From an uncultured Chitinophaga sp. (lineage in GTDB: Bacteria > Bacteroidota > Bacteroidia > Cytophagales > Cyclobacteriaceae): DNA of 64,000 nucleotides. The stretch lies in the NCBI GenBank assembly GCA_902168205.1, contig CABHOK010000018.1, positions 186,001-250,000 on the forward strand. The letters run 5' to 3'. A program made the translations under genes and the position numbers. Below the pieces are notes generated by a model. The model had not been told where the DNA came from and did not search any database. It saw only the letters and a list, made by a program, of their open reading frames with translations. This document shows positions 43,962 through 55,012 of this stretch, piece after piece; position 1 is the first letter of the stretch, and each line of letters opens with the position of its first letter.

Positions 43962-45470
43962 GTGGAGAACGGTTTAAGCTTAACACTGGATCATATCTTC
44001 TCAAGCTTGTTCGAGCTGAGTCCGGAAGTAATTCTTTCCATTGGTATACTGCTTGTTATTGTAGTAGGCCTGGTGAAGAAAGATCATGCTATAACAACGC
44101 TGCTTACACTTCTTATTTTCTCCTTCTCGTTTCTTTTTGTCTTGTCAGATCTTGATACGCTGCAGCAACCGCTGTTGCTCTTTCAAGGCATGCTGCGAAA
44201 AGATACGTTCTCGTTATACCTGAGTGCGCTGGTTGATGCAGCCGGTATACTTACAGTGTTGATGAGCTGGCGAAATCAGCGGGAGCAAAGTCACCTGCAA
44301 GAGTACTATGCACTTATTATAACGGTAGCCCTGGGCGCACACTTACTGGTGATGAGCACAAACTTTGTGATGGTGTTTCTATCGCTCGAACTCATTTCCA
44401 TAAGCTCGTATGTTCTCACCGGATTTTCATTCGATAAAAAAGGAGCGGAGGGAAGTTTAAAATATTTTCTGTTTGGTTCAGTTGCTTCGGCAGTGATGCT
44501 GTACGGTATCTCACTGTTCTATGGCTTTACCGGCACCCTTGAATTTTTATCAGAAGAATTTTTAAAAAACCTCGCGGGCAACATTACACCCCTGTTCTTT
44601 ATAGCTGGACTTATGGTGGTAAGTGGTTTTCTGTATAAACTCGCAGCGGCACCGCTTCACCCCTGGGCGCCTGATGTATACGAGGCTTCACCTATGCCAG
44701 TCGTTGCTTTTTTTTCAACCGTACCGAAGCTTGCCGGTATTGGTGTACTCACCCGTTTCGCCATGACTTTGAAAATGGCGGATCAATCATACGACTGGCA
44801 ATCCATACTCAGTGTTATTGCTATTCTTTCGTTAACGATTGGAAATTTTTCAGCTCTTCTTCAAAAAAATACAAAGCGGCTTATGGCATACTCGTCCATT
44901 GCACAGGCAGGCTTTTTATTAATAGGAGTTGTTGCTTTTCTTCCGCAGGGTATACACTTCATGCTTTTTTATGCGACTGTGTACGTGGCTATGAATTTCG
45001 TGGTGTTCATATACCTTCAATACTTTGAAAAAAATGGTTTTGTAACGATTGCAGAATTTGAAGGTATAGGAAAAACGTTTCTGTGGCCCTGTGTTTTTTT
45101 ATTGATCGGTTTCGTTTCACTCACCGGCTTACCACCCACAGGAGGCTTCACTGCAAAATTATTTATCTTCTCTTCGCTTTGGGATGCATACCAGCTTTCC
45201 GGAAAAAATATATTGCTGTGGCTGCTGATATTTGGTTTGCTCAATACCGTGGTTTCATTGTTTTATTATCTGCGCATACCCTATTACGCATTTATAAAGA
45301 ATCGCAGTATCAACATAACAACAAATATTCTTGCATTTGAAAATCTTTTTGGGTTGGTATTGGTTTTACTCATACTTCTATTCTTCTTCAGTCCCGGACT
45401 GTTGATGGGATGGATTAATAAAATTACCTTTGTGTCTGTTATCCGTTTTCCGTTATCTGTTATCGGTTAA
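43962..45470 (+). CDS. nuoN: NADH-quinone oxidoreductase subunit N
   Basis: A 502-residue antiporter-like subunit with a GTG start at 43962. Marks are FLSLELISISSYVLTGF, KLAAAPLHPWAPDVYEASP and LMAYSSIAQAGFLLIG. Unusually, the last 11 residues (SVIRFPLSVIG) and the stop are encoded by a copy of the dispersed GTTATCCGTTA-type repeat, so the natural C-terminus was probably altered by the repeat. Confidence 0.95.
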   Translation: MENGLSLTLDHIFSSLFELSPEVILSIGILLVIVVGLVKKDHAITTLLTLLIFSFSFLFVLSDLDTLQQPLLLFQGMLRKDTFSLYLSALVDAAGILTVLMSWRNQREQSHLQEYYALIITVALGAHLLVMSTNFVMVFLSLELISISSYVLTGFSFDKKGAEGSLKYFLFGSVASAVMLYGISLFYGFTGTLEFLSEEFLKNLAGNITPLFFIAGLMVVSGFLYKLAAAPLHPWAPDVYEASPMPVVAFFSTVPKLAGIGVLTRFAMTLKMADQSYDWQSILSVIAILSLTIGNFSALLQKNTKRLMAYSSIAQAGFLLIGVVAFLPQGIHFMLFYATVYVAMNFVVFIYLQYFEKNGFVTIAEFEGIGKTFLWPCVFLLIGFVSLTGLPPTGGFTAKLFIFSSLWDAYQLSGKNILLWLLIFGLLNTVVSLFYYLRIPYYAFIKNRSINITTNILAFENLFGLVLVLLILLFFFSPGLLMGWINKITFVSVIRFPLSVIG

Positions 45471-45519
45471 AGCGTAATCCGAAGGAATATTTTTCTGCGG
45501 ATAACGATTAGCGATTAAC
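45435..45519. repeat. Dispersed GTTATCCGTTA-type repeat covering the nuoN 3' end (copy 4)
   Basis: The left half (45435-45470) holds GTTATCCGTTTTCC and CGTTATCTGTTATCGG inside the nuoN frame. The right half (45498-45519) holds the inverted CGGATAACGATTAGCGATTAAC. Confidence 0.6.
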
Positions 45520-45563
45520 ACGTAAACGAACTTCGGATAGCTGCTAAAGATTAACGGCACACC

Positions 45564-47447
45564 ATGAGCGACCAAATCCTTCACGAGTGCGGAATAGCAA
45601 TGATCCGCCTGCGTAAGCCCCTCTCGTACTATTTAGAAAAGTACGGACCAACCTACGCGATGAATAAGATGTATATCCTGATGGAGAAACAGCACAATCG
45701 CGGCCAGGATGGTGCAGGTGTTGCAAACATCAAGTTAGACGTAGAACCAGGACATCGTTACATTAGCCGTTATCGTTCCATCAAGCCACAACCCGTGGCA
45801 CACCTCTTCAAGAAAATCAGCAAAAAATACAGGAAGGCCCAGAAGCAGGGCAAAGACAGATTTCGCGATGAGCAATGGCTCAAAGCAAATGTTGCCTTTA
45901 GCGGTGAAATCTGGTTGGGACATTTACGCTACGGTACACACGGTGTAAACAGCATTGAAAATGTACACCCGTTCCTTCGTCAGAATAACTGGAGAAGCCG
46001 TAACCTCGTAATGGCCGGTAACTTCAACATGACCAACGTTGAAGAGTTGTTTGATATACTCGTAAATCTTGGACAGCACCCGAAAGAGAAAGTTGATACG
46101 GTTACCGTAATGGAAAAGATCGGTCACTTCCTCGATGAAGAAGTGCAGGGTATATTTGAAAAGTATAAAGATAAATTTTCGAATCGCGAAGTATCCGAGA
46201 TCATCGAGAATGAAATCGACTTGCAACGTGTATTGAAAAGAGCGTGTAAAGATTTTGATGGCGGATATACCATGGCCGGTATGACGGGTTCAGGTTCTGC
46301 TTTTGTTACGCGCGACCCAAATGGAATTCGTCCTGCGTATTTTTATGCAGATGATGAGGTGGTTGTAATCGCTTCTGAAAAGCCTGCGATTAAGGCAGCC
46401 TTCAACGTAGAGTATAACCAGATTGAAGAAATAAAACCTGGCCACGCACTTATCATTAACAAGAGCGGGGAGTTCGGTCAATACCAGATCACAAAGGCAG
46501 GTGAGAAAAAATCCTGCAGCTTCGAGCGTATATACTTCTCACGTGGCAATGATCCGGATATATATAAAGAGCGTAAGCAACTTGGTCGCCTGTTGGTGCC
46601 TCAGGTATTGCGTTCTATAAATTTCGACATCAAGAACACGGTATTCTCCTATATACCGAATACTGCTGAGACTGCTTTCTACGGTTTGATGGCGGGTATA
46701 GAAGATTACCTGATCAGCAAACAGAAAGATATTATCCTCGATGGTAAACCTTCTGTTGATTCACTGGAAGATATACTCTCGTTCCGTCCGCGCATTGAAA
46801 AACTGGTATTGAAAGATGTGAAGCTTCGTACCTTCATTACTGACGATTCGCATCGCGATGAAATGGTATCGCATGTATATGATACTACCTATGAAGTTAT
46901 CCGTAAAGGTATAGATACACTCGTTGTTATAGACGATTCGATTGTGCGCGGAACAACACTGGAGAAAAGCATTTTGAAGATGCTGGATCGGATCGGTCCG
47001 AAGAAGATCGTTGTTGTCTCATCGGCACCACAAATCCGTTATCCGGATTGTTACGGAATAGACATGAGCAAGATGGGAGAGTTTGTTGCTTTCCGTGCCA
47101 TGACTGCCCTGTTGAAAGAACAGGGTAAAGATTATTTGTTGGGCGAAGTGTACGAGAAGGCTACACGCGCGCGCGGACATCAGAGCCAGGTGAATTACGT
47201 GCAGCAGCTTTACAGCCAGTTTACAGACGAACAAATATCAAATAAGATAGCAGACATCTGCCGCCCGGCTGATATGAAATCAGAACTGGATGTGGTATTC
47301 CAGACTGTGGAGAATCTGCACAAAGCGATTCCTAACCATACCGGGGACTGGTATTTTACCGGTAACTATCCTACACCAGGGGGTATGAAAGTAGTGAACC
47401 GCTCTTACGTAAACTATATGGAAGGAAAATTAGTGAGAGCTTATTGA
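45564..47447 (+). CDS. Long amidophosphoribosyltransferase-like protein (PurF family)
   Basis: A 627-residue protein with an N-terminal class II glutamine amidotransferase domain and a C-terminal PRTase domain. The nucleophile Cys9 is in HECGIAM, preceded by a short removable stretch; HNRGQDGAGVA and HLRYGTHG are amidotransferase loops. The PRPP loop is VVIDDSIVRGTT. It is longer than standard PurF (about 470-500 residues), with inserts near 70-115 and 370-410, a form known in Bacteroidota. It may be the purine enzyme itself or a second, specialised copy. Confidence 0.85.
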   Translation: MSDQILHECGIAMIRLRKPLSYYLEKYGPTYAMNKMYILMEKQHNRGQDGAGVANIKLDVEPGHRYISRYRSIKPQPVAHLFKKISKKYRKAQKQGKDRFRDEQWLKANVAFSGEIWLGHLRYGTHGVNSIENVHPFLRQNNWRSRNLVMAGNFNMTNVEELFDILVNLGQHPKEKVDTVTVMEKIGHFLDEEVQGIFEKYKDKFSNREVSEIIENEIDLQRVLKRACKDFDGGYTMAGMTGSGSAFVTRDPNGIRPAYFYADDEVVVIASEKPAIKAAFNVEYNQIEEIKPGHALIINKSGEFGQYQITKAGEKKSCSFERIYFSRGNDPDIYKERKQLGRLLVPQVLRSINFDIKNTVFSYIPNTAETAFYGLMAGIEDYLISKQKDIILDGKPSVDSLEDILSFRPRIEKLVLKDVKLRTFITDDSHRDEMVSHVYDTTYEVIRKGIDTLVVIDDSIVRGTTLEKSILKMLDRIGPKKIVVVSSAPQIRYPDCYGIDMSKMGEFVAFRAMTALLKEQGKDYLLGEVYEKATRARGHQSQVNYVQQLYSQFTDEQISNKIADICRPADMKSELDVVFQTVENLHKAIPNHTGDWYFTGNYPTPGGMKVVNRSYVNYMEGKLVRAY

Positions 47448-47584
47448 CCTTCTATAAACACAGAAAACGTTTTAGAATATTTTTCTTCTCCCTTCTCTTT
47501 CGGTATTTTATTCGGTAAAATCTCCTCTTCATAAGTTTTTGTTAACTTGTGGGGGAGAAATTATTGATAACCTAAACCAAATCT

Positions 47585-50500
47585 ATGAAGAGAGGTCTAC
47601 TACTATTAGTAGCAGGGATGATGTTCTTTGCATCCTATGCTCAGGAAAGAGTAATCTCCGGTAAAATCACATCCTCTGAAGATGGAAGTGTTTTGCCAGG
47701 AGTAAACGTGTTAGTGAAAGGTACCACCACGGGTACCGTAACCGATGTTAATGGTAACTATACTATTAATGTCGGCCCTAGTTCAACACTTGTATTTACA
47801 TTTATCGGCTTTACATCAACTGAAGTGGAAGTAGGTTCACGATCTACTGTTGATGTTCAGATGCAATCTGATGTAAAGCAGTTATCAGAAGTAGTGGTTG
47901 TTGGTTATGGTACACAGGTTAAGCAGGATCTTACCGGTAACGTTGCGTCAGTGTCTGGTAAAGAGATTCAAAATCAACCTGTACCTAGTTTTGATCAGGC
48001 TATGCAGGGAAGAGCTGCCGGTGTGTTCATCGAGTCTGGTAATGGTAAACTTGGTCAAGGTATAAAAGTACGGGTGCGCGGTGCCGCTTCTGTGTCCGCA
48101 TCGAACGAACCACTTTATGTTGTAGACGGCATTATCGTAACTACCGATAACCTGTCTTCTACTGATGCATCAACAAACCCGCTGGCCAATATCAACTCAA
48201 ATGATATTGAGTCCATTCAGATTCTGAAGGACGCTGCAGCTGCCTCTATATATGGATCGCGCGCGGCTAACGGTGTTGTTATCATCACAACAAAACGTGG
48301 TAAGAGCGGAAAGACCTCTTTCAACCTGAATTATATGAAGGGCTTCAGCAGTCCTACACGTAAAGCAAAATGGTTGAACGGTCCACAATACTACGAAGCA
48401 TTTAAAGAAGCATTTGATAACACCGATGCTATACTTCAGCGTGATGAAGGCGAAGACTTCGGATCGTATATGTATGGAGAACCCGGGATGACGTTTGATC
48501 AAGTATTGGATTCAGAATTAGGTGACTGGAGCAAAGATGTAAGCGAAAATTGGGCTGACCTTGCTTATCAGGATGATGCCGGTATAGATCAGATCGATCT
48601 CTCTGCCAGTGGTGGAAATGATAAGACTAAATTTTATACCAGTCTTCAGTTTTCAGATCAGAAAGGTATACTTATAAACGATCGCTATAAAAAGTTAAGC
48701 GCCCGCGCGAATATCGATCACAAAGCTTCTGATAAAATCAGTTTTGGTTTGAACTTCAGTTTGTCTCGCTCGGTAAATAATCGCTTGAGTGATGATAACG
48801 AGTTTACAACGCCTATGCAGTTACTCGCGTTGCCTGCTGTGCAGCCAGCCCGTTTGTCTGATGGTACACTCAATCAGAATACACTATATTTTAACGGATT
48901 GATCAAGGCAGAGAATTCAACTTTTGAGACAACTACGTTTCGCAACATTTCAAATATATATGCAGCATGGCAAATTACTCCTGATCTCTCTTTCAGAAGT
49001 GAAGCCGGTGTCGATATACTCACACAAAATGAAGACATGTGGAATGGCAGCGAAGTGGACTCACAAACCGGTAACGTTAAAGGTGGTGGATACTCTTCTT
49101 ACACAAACGTGCTGAATTACTCTACGAACAATTATCTGTCGTTCAATAAAGTATTTGGTCAGCATACACTGGATCTGACCGGGGGTATGAGTTTCCAGAA
49201 ATATGAGCAGGATCTGACTGACTTAACAGCGCAAACACTTCCGAGCAGTGCATTCAGAACACTTACCAGTGCATCGGTAATTACAGACGGAATAAGCAGT
49301 GCTACAGACTATGCGTTCCTGTCATACTTCGCACGTGCTAACTATAAATTCAACAACAAGTATCTCGTGTCGTTGAGCGGTCGTCTGGATGGTTCATCTA
49401 AATTTGGTAAGAATGAACGCTACGGATTTTTCCCGGCTGCTTCTGCAGGCTGGATAATATCTCAGGAATCATTCATGGAGAATATCAAGAGTACATTGAG
49501 CTTCCTGAAGCTGAGAGGAAGTATAGGTGTGACCGGAAATGCTCCTACACAAAACTTTGCAGCGTTAGGACTATATGCGGCCAATACCTATGATATAGAT
49601 CCGGGTATTGCACCATCTCAATTATCAAACAGCAACCTGAAGTGGGAGACTACTGTACAGACTGACTTTGGTATCGACTTCGGATTGTTCAACGACCGTA
49701 TCACTGGTGAGATTGATTACTACGTTAAGAATACAACCGATGTATTGTTGAACTCGAACGTTCCGGGTACATCTGGCTTTCTGACACGCTTCATTAACAT
49801 AGGGGAGATTGAGAATAAAGGGTTTGAATTTGTAATCAATAGTCAGAACATCGTTGGAGAATTCTCCTGGAGTTCTTCATTCAACTTTGCTCGTAACAAA
49901 AATAAAATCGTTAATCTGAATGGTAATGTTATTGAAGGTGGTTATTTGAACCGCGCGGTTGAAGGACAGCCAATCGGGGCTTTCTATGGTATTGAGTATG
50001 CTGGTGTAGATCCTGCAAACGGTGATGCCCTATACTATATCAACGATCCGGAAAACCCGAGTAGAGAAACTACGAACGATTACAACGGTGCATTCCGTAC
50101 CATCATCGGAAATCCTAACCCTGATTTTATCGGAGGTTTGAGCAACACACTTTCCTATAAAGGATTTGACCTGAACTTCCTCTTCCAGTTTGTATATGGT
50201 AATGATGTATATAACGGAGCCGGAAGATTCCAGCGCGCAAACTTTACGTACTTCGACAACCAGCTTGTTGAAGACTGGGAAAATTCATGGAGAGAACCGG
50301 GCGATCAAACGGATGTGCCGGAAGCCAGATTGTTCTTGTCTAATGGTGATAAGGAATCATCACGCTTCCTGCAGGATGCATCCTATATCCGCTTGAAGAC
50401 ATTAAGCCTTGGGTATAATTTCCCGTCAACCATTACCAATCGTTTATCGATGCAGAGCCTTCGTATATATGTAGCGGCACAAAACCTGTTGACTATTACA

Positions 50501-50626
50501 GATTACGATCTGAACGATCCGGAAGTTAATACCGATTACCTCGCAGGTAACATCGGGCAGGGTAATGATTTTTATGCTGCTCCGCAGATCAAGACAATCT
50601 CTTTTGGTATAAACATTGGCTTCTAA
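47585..50626 (+). CDS. SusC/RagA-family TonB-linked outer-membrane transporter
   Basis: A 1013-residue outer-membrane barrel. It has a signal peptide (MKRGLLLLVAGMMFFASYAQ), then a carboxypeptidase-regulatory-like domain (VISGKITSSEDGSVLPGVNV), the SusC linker SEVVVVGYG and a TonB plug (GAASVSASNEPLYVVDGI...). A 22-strand-type barrel ends in the aromatic GINIGF. It works with the SusD lipoprotein that follows by 16 bases. No glycosidase or peptidase is next to the pair, so the imported substrate cannot be told. Confidence 0.96.
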   Translation: MKRGLLLLVAGMMFFASYAQERVISGKITSSEDGSVLPGVNVLVKGTTTGTVTDVNGNYTINVGPSSTLVFTFIGFTSTEVEVGSRSTVDVQMQSDVKQLSEVVVVGYGTQVKQDLTGNVASVSGKEIQNQPVPSFDQAMQGRAAGVFIESGNGKLGQGIKVRVRGAASVSASNEPLYVVDGIIVTTDNLSSTDASTNPLANINSNDIESIQILKDAAAASIYGSRAANGVVIITTKRGKSGKTSFNLNYMKGFSSPTRKAKWLNGPQYYEAFKEAFDNTDAILQRDEGEDFGSYMYGEPGMTFDQVLDSELGDWSKDVSENWADLAYQDDAGIDQIDLSASGGNDKTKFYTSLQFSDQKGILINDRYKKLSARANIDHKASDKISFGLNFSLSRSVNNRLSDDNEFTTPMQLLALPAVQPARLSDGTLNQNTLYFNGLIKAENSTFETTTFRNISNIYAAWQITPDLSFRSEAGVDILTQNEDMWNGSEVDSQTGNVKGGGYSSYTNVLNYSTNNYLSFNKVFGQHTLDLTGGMSFQKYEQDLTDLTAQTLPSSAFRTLTSASVITDGISSATDYAFLSYFARANYKFNNKYLVSLSGRLDGSSKFGKNERYGFFPAASAGWIISQESFMENIKSTLSFLKLRGSIGVTGNAPTQNFAALGLYAANTYDIDPGIAPSQLSNSNLKWETTVQTDFGIDFGLFNDRITGEIDYYVKNTTDVLLNSNVPGTSGFLTRFINIGEIENKGFEFVINSQNIVGEFSWSSSFNFARNKNKIVNLNGNVIEGGYLNRAVEGQPIGAFYGIEYAGVDPANGDALYYINDPENPSRETTNDYNGAFRTIIGNPNPDFIGGLSNTLSYKGFDLNFLFQFVYGNDVYNGAGRFQRANFTYFDNQLVEDWENSWREPGDQTDVPEARLFLSNGDKESSRFLQDASYIRLKTLSLGYNFPSTITNRLSMQSLRIYVAAQNLLTITDYDLNDPEVNTDYLAGNIGQGNDFYAAPQIKTISFGINIGF

Positions 50627-50642
50627 AACCGTGAAACTAAGT

Positions 50643-52022
50643 ATGAAAAAATATAATGTTTTAATTGTTGCTGCCTGCATGGCCATGCTCGTAGGTTGTG
50701 CCAGCGAACTTGATATCGAACCAAAAGATTCTGTAACAGAAGAAGTAGCACTGGATTCAGAAGAAGCTATTCAATCTTTATTAGTGGGTGCGTACGATCG
50801 CATGGCTGATGATGACCTATATGGCGGCTGGTTTCAGATGACAAGTGATTTACTAGGCACCAATGACGATATAACCTGGAGTGGTACATTTTCAGATCCG
50901 CGTGATATCTGGAATAAAACCATTACTACCAGCAATGCTCAGGCAGAGGTAACGTGGACAGAGGCATATGAAGCTATCAACGTTGCCAACATCATCCTGG
51001 CAAACCTGTCGGTGATAACAGACGAAGATGAGCGCGCCAGAATAGAAGGCGAAGCTAAATTTATCCGTGGCCTGGTATATTTTGATCTCGTTCGCTTATT
51101 CGCGAAAGACTGGGCTGATGGAAATCCGTCTGCCAATTTGGGTGTGCCGTTAAAGCTTACGCCAACTGATCTGGAGTATGACCCTGCTTCCAGCGCTATT
51201 TCCAGAAATACGGTAGCGGAAGTATATGCACAAGTACTGGAAGATCTTACCGATGCTGAGCAATTGCTGGGTGAAGATAACGGCTTCTATGCTACAACAT
51301 GGTCTGCCAAAGCGATACTGGCAAGAGTATATATGCAGCAGCGTAATTACGAGGATGCCCGAACTAAAGCGAATGATATTATTGAGAGCGGACAATTTGC
51401 GCTCGTTGATAAAGTTAGTCAGGCTTTCAACCAGGCAAACAATACTTCAGAAGATGTGTTCGCTGTACAAATCACAAATCAGGATGGAGAAAATGCTTTG
51501 CAAACTTTCTATGCTTCAACAAGCTTCAACGGCAGAAGAGATATTCGTATCCGAGCTGAGTATGATGATTTGTTAGAGGAGACTGATGAGCGTAAAACTG
51601 CATTGATTTATTATGATGCTGCGGGAAGACGTCTCAGCGGTAAGTATAAAGATCAGTTTGCCAACATCAGTATTGTTCGTTTGGCAGAGCTATACCTCAT
51701 TCGTGCGGAAGCAAACGTACGTGCAGGCGGAACGCAGGTTGGTCCTAATACACCGGGCGATGATTTGCAACTCATCCGCGCACGTGCAAAAGCAAGTGAT
51801 GCTCCTGCAGAGCCTACGGTTGAAGATATACTGTTAGAGCGTAAACTTGAGCTTGGTTTTGAAGGCCACTTCATTCACGATATAAAAAGAACGGAAACAA
51901 CCATTACGCAACAGGGAACTTATGAGTGGAATAGCAATTTATTGGTGCTTCCTATTCCGCAACGCGAAATGGATTCTAATCCTGCGCTTGCCGGCCAGCA
52001 AAATGCCGGTTATGTAAACTAA
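50643..52022 (+). CDS. SusD/RagB-family surface lipoprotein
   Basis: A 459-residue lipoprotein. The start is ATG 50643, giving the lipobox MLVGC. The body has TPR-like helices and typical marks: AQAEVTWTEAYEAINVANII, AEAKFIRGLVYFDLVRLFAK in part (RGLVYFDLVRLF) and the C-terminal LLERKLELGFEGHFIHDIKR. It caps the SusC barrel and captures the substrate. It is followed by a GC-rich hairpin. Confidence 0.95.
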   Translation: MKKYNVLIVAACMAMLVGCASELDIEPKDSVTEEVALDSEEAIQSLLVGAYDRMADDDLYGGWFQMTSDLLGTNDDITWSGTFSDPRDIWNKTITTSNAQAEVTWTEAYEAINVANIILANLSVITDEDERARIEGEAKFIRGLVYFDLVRLFAKDWADGNPSANLGVPLKLTPTDLEYDPASSAISRNTVAEVYAQVLEDLTDAEQLLGEDNGFYATTWSAKAILARVYMQQRNYEDARTKANDIIESGQFALVDKVSQAFNQANNTSEDVFAVQITNQDGENALQTFYASTSFNGRRDIRIRAEYDDLLEETDERKTALIYYDAAGRRLSGKYKDQFANISIVRLAELYLIRAEANVRAGGTQVGPNTPGDDLQLIRARAKASDAPAEPTVEDILLERKLELGFEGHFIHDIKRTETTITQQGTYEWNSNLLVLPIPQREMDSNPALAGQQNAGYVN

Positions 52023-52047
52023 GCAGGGCGACTATATCAAAAAAAGA

Positions 52048-52073
52048 AAGCCCCGGGAACCACCCCGGGGCTT
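52048..52073 (+). terminator. GC-rich hairpin after susD
   Basis: A 10-bp stem AAGCCCCGGG/CCCGGGGCTT has a 6-base loop, 25 bases after the susD stop. A second small stem (TCCCGATT/AATCGGGA) follows at 52100-52120. Confidence 0.7.
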
Positions 52074-52208
52074 AAACCAAACCCCTCATACCAACTTCGT
52101 CCCGATTCAGAAAATCGGGATTACCAATCCTTAAACCTGATTGTATAACATAAGACGGGTATACTTTGGTTCATATTGTATAGCCTGTAAATAATTCTTT
52201 TAAAAGAA

Positions 52209-52235
52209 AAAGAGCCGCATCAAAAGCGGCTCTTT
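52209..52235 (-). terminator. Bidirectional terminator at the clpB end
   Basis: A 10-bp stem AAAGAGCCGC/GCGGCTCTTT around ATCAAAA is flanked by T-rich runs on both strands. It begins 7 bases after the clpB stop. Confidence 0.85.
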
Positions 52236-52241
52236 ACTTTT

Positions 52242-54860
52242 TTAGCTTACCAGTTCTGCATTTTCAATGTTCTCGAAGGTAAATTCCGTTTCGTTACGGA
52301 GGTCTACCAGGATCACTGAATCCTTATGAACTTTGCCAGCTAATATCTGCTTTGATAACTCGTTCAAAATCTCACGTTGGAATACACGTTTCAGCGGACG
52401 TGCTCCGAATTGCGGATCGAATCCCATTCTTGATAAGCGTTCGCGGGCAGCTTCCGTTATGTCCAGTTTTATACCAGACTCATCAAGACGCTTGCAGATC
52501 AGGTTAACCTGTATATCAACAATCTTGCGAACATCTTTTCTGCTCAGCGGTCTGAACATAATGATCTCGTCAATGCGGTTCACAAATTCAGGTCGAACCG
52601 ATTTCTTCAACAAGTCAAAAACTTCATCTTTTGTGTTCTCGAGTATATCGAAGTAATTTTCGTCTGTAATTTTTTCAAAGTTCTCCTGTATAATGTGCGA
52701 ACCTATATTGGTGGTCATGATAATGATCGTGTTTTTGAAATTGGCAACACGACCTTTGTTATCGGTTAACCGGCCATCATCGAGTACCTGCAGCAGAATG
52801 TTGAAAACATCCGGGTGAGCTTTCTCGATCTCATCCAGTAGAATTACAGAGTATGGTTTTCTGCGAACGGCCTCTGTTAATTGTCCACCTTCATCGTATC
52901 CTACATACCCTGGAGGCGCACCAATCAAACGACTTACACTATGGCGTTCCTGGTATTCACTCATATCAATGCGCACCATCGAGTTCTCATCATCAAAGAG
53001 ATACTCCGCCAATGCTTTCGATAATTCAGTCTTACCAACACCGGTTGTACCCATAAAGATAAACGAACCTATAGGACGTTTCGGGTCCTGCAAGCCCGCG
53101 CGACTTCTGCGAACAGCATCACTCAAGGCTTGTATAGCTTCCTCTTGTCCTGCAACACGCTTGCTAAGTTCTTCTTCCAGGTGCAGTAACTTCTCGCGTT
53201 CACTTTGCAGCATTTTTGAGACTGGTATACCTGTCCACTTCGCTACAACTTCCGCTATATCTTCACTGTCAACCTCTTCTTTCAACAAGGTTTTTTCGCC
53301 TTGCATTTCTTTCATCTTCAACTGAAAATCATTGAGATGTTTTTCGGCTTCGGTAATTTTACCGTAGCGTATCTCGGCTACTTTTCCATAGTCGCCAGCC
53401 TTTTCAGCCTGTTCAGCTTCAAACTTCAGTTTATCTATATTTTCTTTTTCTTTCTGAATGCCGTGAACAACTTCCTTTTCACTTTCCCATTTTGCTTTGA
53501 GTGAATTTCGTTGTTCCGAAAGTTCAGCAATCTCTTTGCTTAATATAGCTTCCTTCTCGCGGTCTTTCTCTCTACGTATAGCTTCACGCTCGATTTCGAG
53601 TTGCATGATCTTGCGATTCAACTCATCGAGTTCTTCCGGCAGCGAGTCCATTTCAAGTCTTAGCTTGGATGCAGCTTCGTCCATCAAGTCAATGGCCTTG
53701 TCTGGAAGGAAGCGATCACTGATATAGCGGCTCGATAGTTCTACCGATGCTATAACGGCATCATCTTTAATCCGTACACCGTGGTGTAATTCGTATTTAT
53801 CTTTTATACCACGAAGTATAGATATACTATCTTCAACAGAAGGTTCATCTACCATTACAGATTGGAACCTGCGTTCAAGTGCTTTATCTTTTTCAATATA
53901 CTTCTGATACTCTTTCAGTGTAGTAGCACCGATAGCATGCAGTTCGCCTCGAGCGAGTGCTGGCTTCAACAGGTTCGCAGCATCCATAGCACCTTCACCA
54001 CCGCCACCGGCACCGATCAAGGTATGGATCTCGTCAATGAAAAGTATAATTTGGCCGTTGGAGTCCGTTACTTCTTTGATAACAGCTTTCAGGCGTTCTT
54101 CAAATTCACCTTTATACTTTGCACCGGCAACAAGCAAGCCCATGTCCAGCGACACCAGGATTTTATCTTTGAGATTTTCCGGTACATCACCATCCACGAT
54201 ACGTTGCGCCATACCTTCCACGATGGCTGTTTTACCAACACCAGGTTCACCTAAGAGTATAGGATTGTTTTTGGTTCTGCGCGAAAGTATCTGCAACACG
54301 CGTCTGATTTCTTCATCGCGTCCAATCACCGGATCGATCTTACCTTCTTTAGCAAGGTCGTTCAGATTTTTAGAATAACGCTCCAGCGATTTATACTTTG
54401 CTTCAGCATTCTGATCGGTAACTTTTGATCCGCCACGAAGTTCTTTTATAGCCTTGATCAGGGCTGCGCGTTCAAAGCCAGCATCTTTCATAATAGAAGA
54501 TACTTTGTCTTTTGATGCAAGTAATGCCAATAGAAGATGCTCGATCGCTACATATTCATCTTTGAATTCACGCAGTTCTTTATCGGCATTTTGTAAAAGC
54601 GTATTGGTAGCAGAAGACAAATAAGGCTGTTGACCTGATACACGGGGATATGCGTTGAGAATCTCTTGCAGTTTTGTGTCAAGTATAGTCTCATTAATAC
54701 CAAGCTTCTTGAGCAGGTAGCTTGATACGTTTTCGTCTGTCTCCAGAATAGCCTTCAAAACGTGTCCCGGTTCAATCGCCTGTTGCTGGTTGCCCATGGC
54801 GATCTCCGCAGACTTCTGTAATGCCTCTTGAGATTTTATAGTAAATTTTTCGAAGTTCAT
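52242..54860 (-). CDS. clpB: ATP-dependent disaggregase ClpB
   Basis: An 872-residue Hsp100 chaperone that extracts proteins from aggregates with DnaK. The Clp N-domain spans about 1-145. AAA1 has Walker A GEPGVGKT at 204-211, and a long middle coiled-coil domain lies at about 400-530, which marks ClpB rather than ClpA. AAA2 has GTTGVGKT near 605. The C-terminal D2 small domain has [11 protein letters not shown]. It is a single gene. No sigma-32-type or CIRCE site is recognised in the 150 bases upstream. Confidence 0.97.
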   Translation of the reverse strand: MNFEKFTIKSQEALQKSAEIAMGNQQQAIEPGHVLKAILETDENVSSYLLKKLGINETILDTKLQEILNAYPRVSGQQPYLSSATNTLLQNADKELREFKDEYVAIEHLLLALLASKDKVSSIMKDAGFERAALIKAIKELRGGSKVTDQNAEAKYKSLERYSKNLNDLAKEGKIDPVIGRDEEIRRVLQILSRRTKNNPILLGEPGVGKTAIVEGMAQRIVDGDVPENLKDKILVSLDMGLLVAGAKYKGEFEERLKAVIKEVTDSNGQIILFIDEIHTLIGAGGGGEGAMDAANLLKPALARGELHAIGATTLKEYQKYIEKDKALERRFQSVMVDEPSVEDSISILRGIKDKYELHHGVRIKDDAVIASVELSSRYISDRFLPDKAIDLMDEAASKLRLEMDSLPEELDELNRKIMQLEIEREAIRREKDREKEAILSKEIAELSEQRNSLKAKWESEKEVVHGIQKEKENIDKLKFEAEQAEKAGDYGKVAEIRYGKITEAEKHLNDFQLKMKEMQGEKTLLKEEVDSEDIAEVVAKWTGIPVSKMLQSEREKLLHLEEELSKRVAGQEEAIQALSDAVRRSRAGLQDPKRPIGSFIFMGTTGVGKTELSKALAEYLFDDENSMVRIDMSEYQERHSVSRLIGAPPGYVGYDEGGQLTEAVRRKPYSVILLDEIEKAHPDVFNILLQVLDDGRLTDNKGRVANFKNTIIIMTTNIGSHIIQENFEKITDENYFDILENTKDEVFDLLKKSVRPEFVNRIDEIIMFRPLSRKDVRKIVDIQVNLICKRLDESGIKLDITEAARERLSRMGFDPQFGARPLKRVFQREILNELSKQILAGKVHKDSVILVDLRNETEFTFENIENAELVS

Positions 54861-55012
54861 GATTGTAGTCCCTCAGGGCTGCTGTTATCAAATACTAATC
54901 CACCAGTAGCTTTCTGAAAAAATGTCAATAAATATACCTTCGAATAAACTATAAATCAGTCGTTTTGGCTGGAAAGAAGACAGAACGGTAGACTATAAAT
55001 TTTACGATAAAG

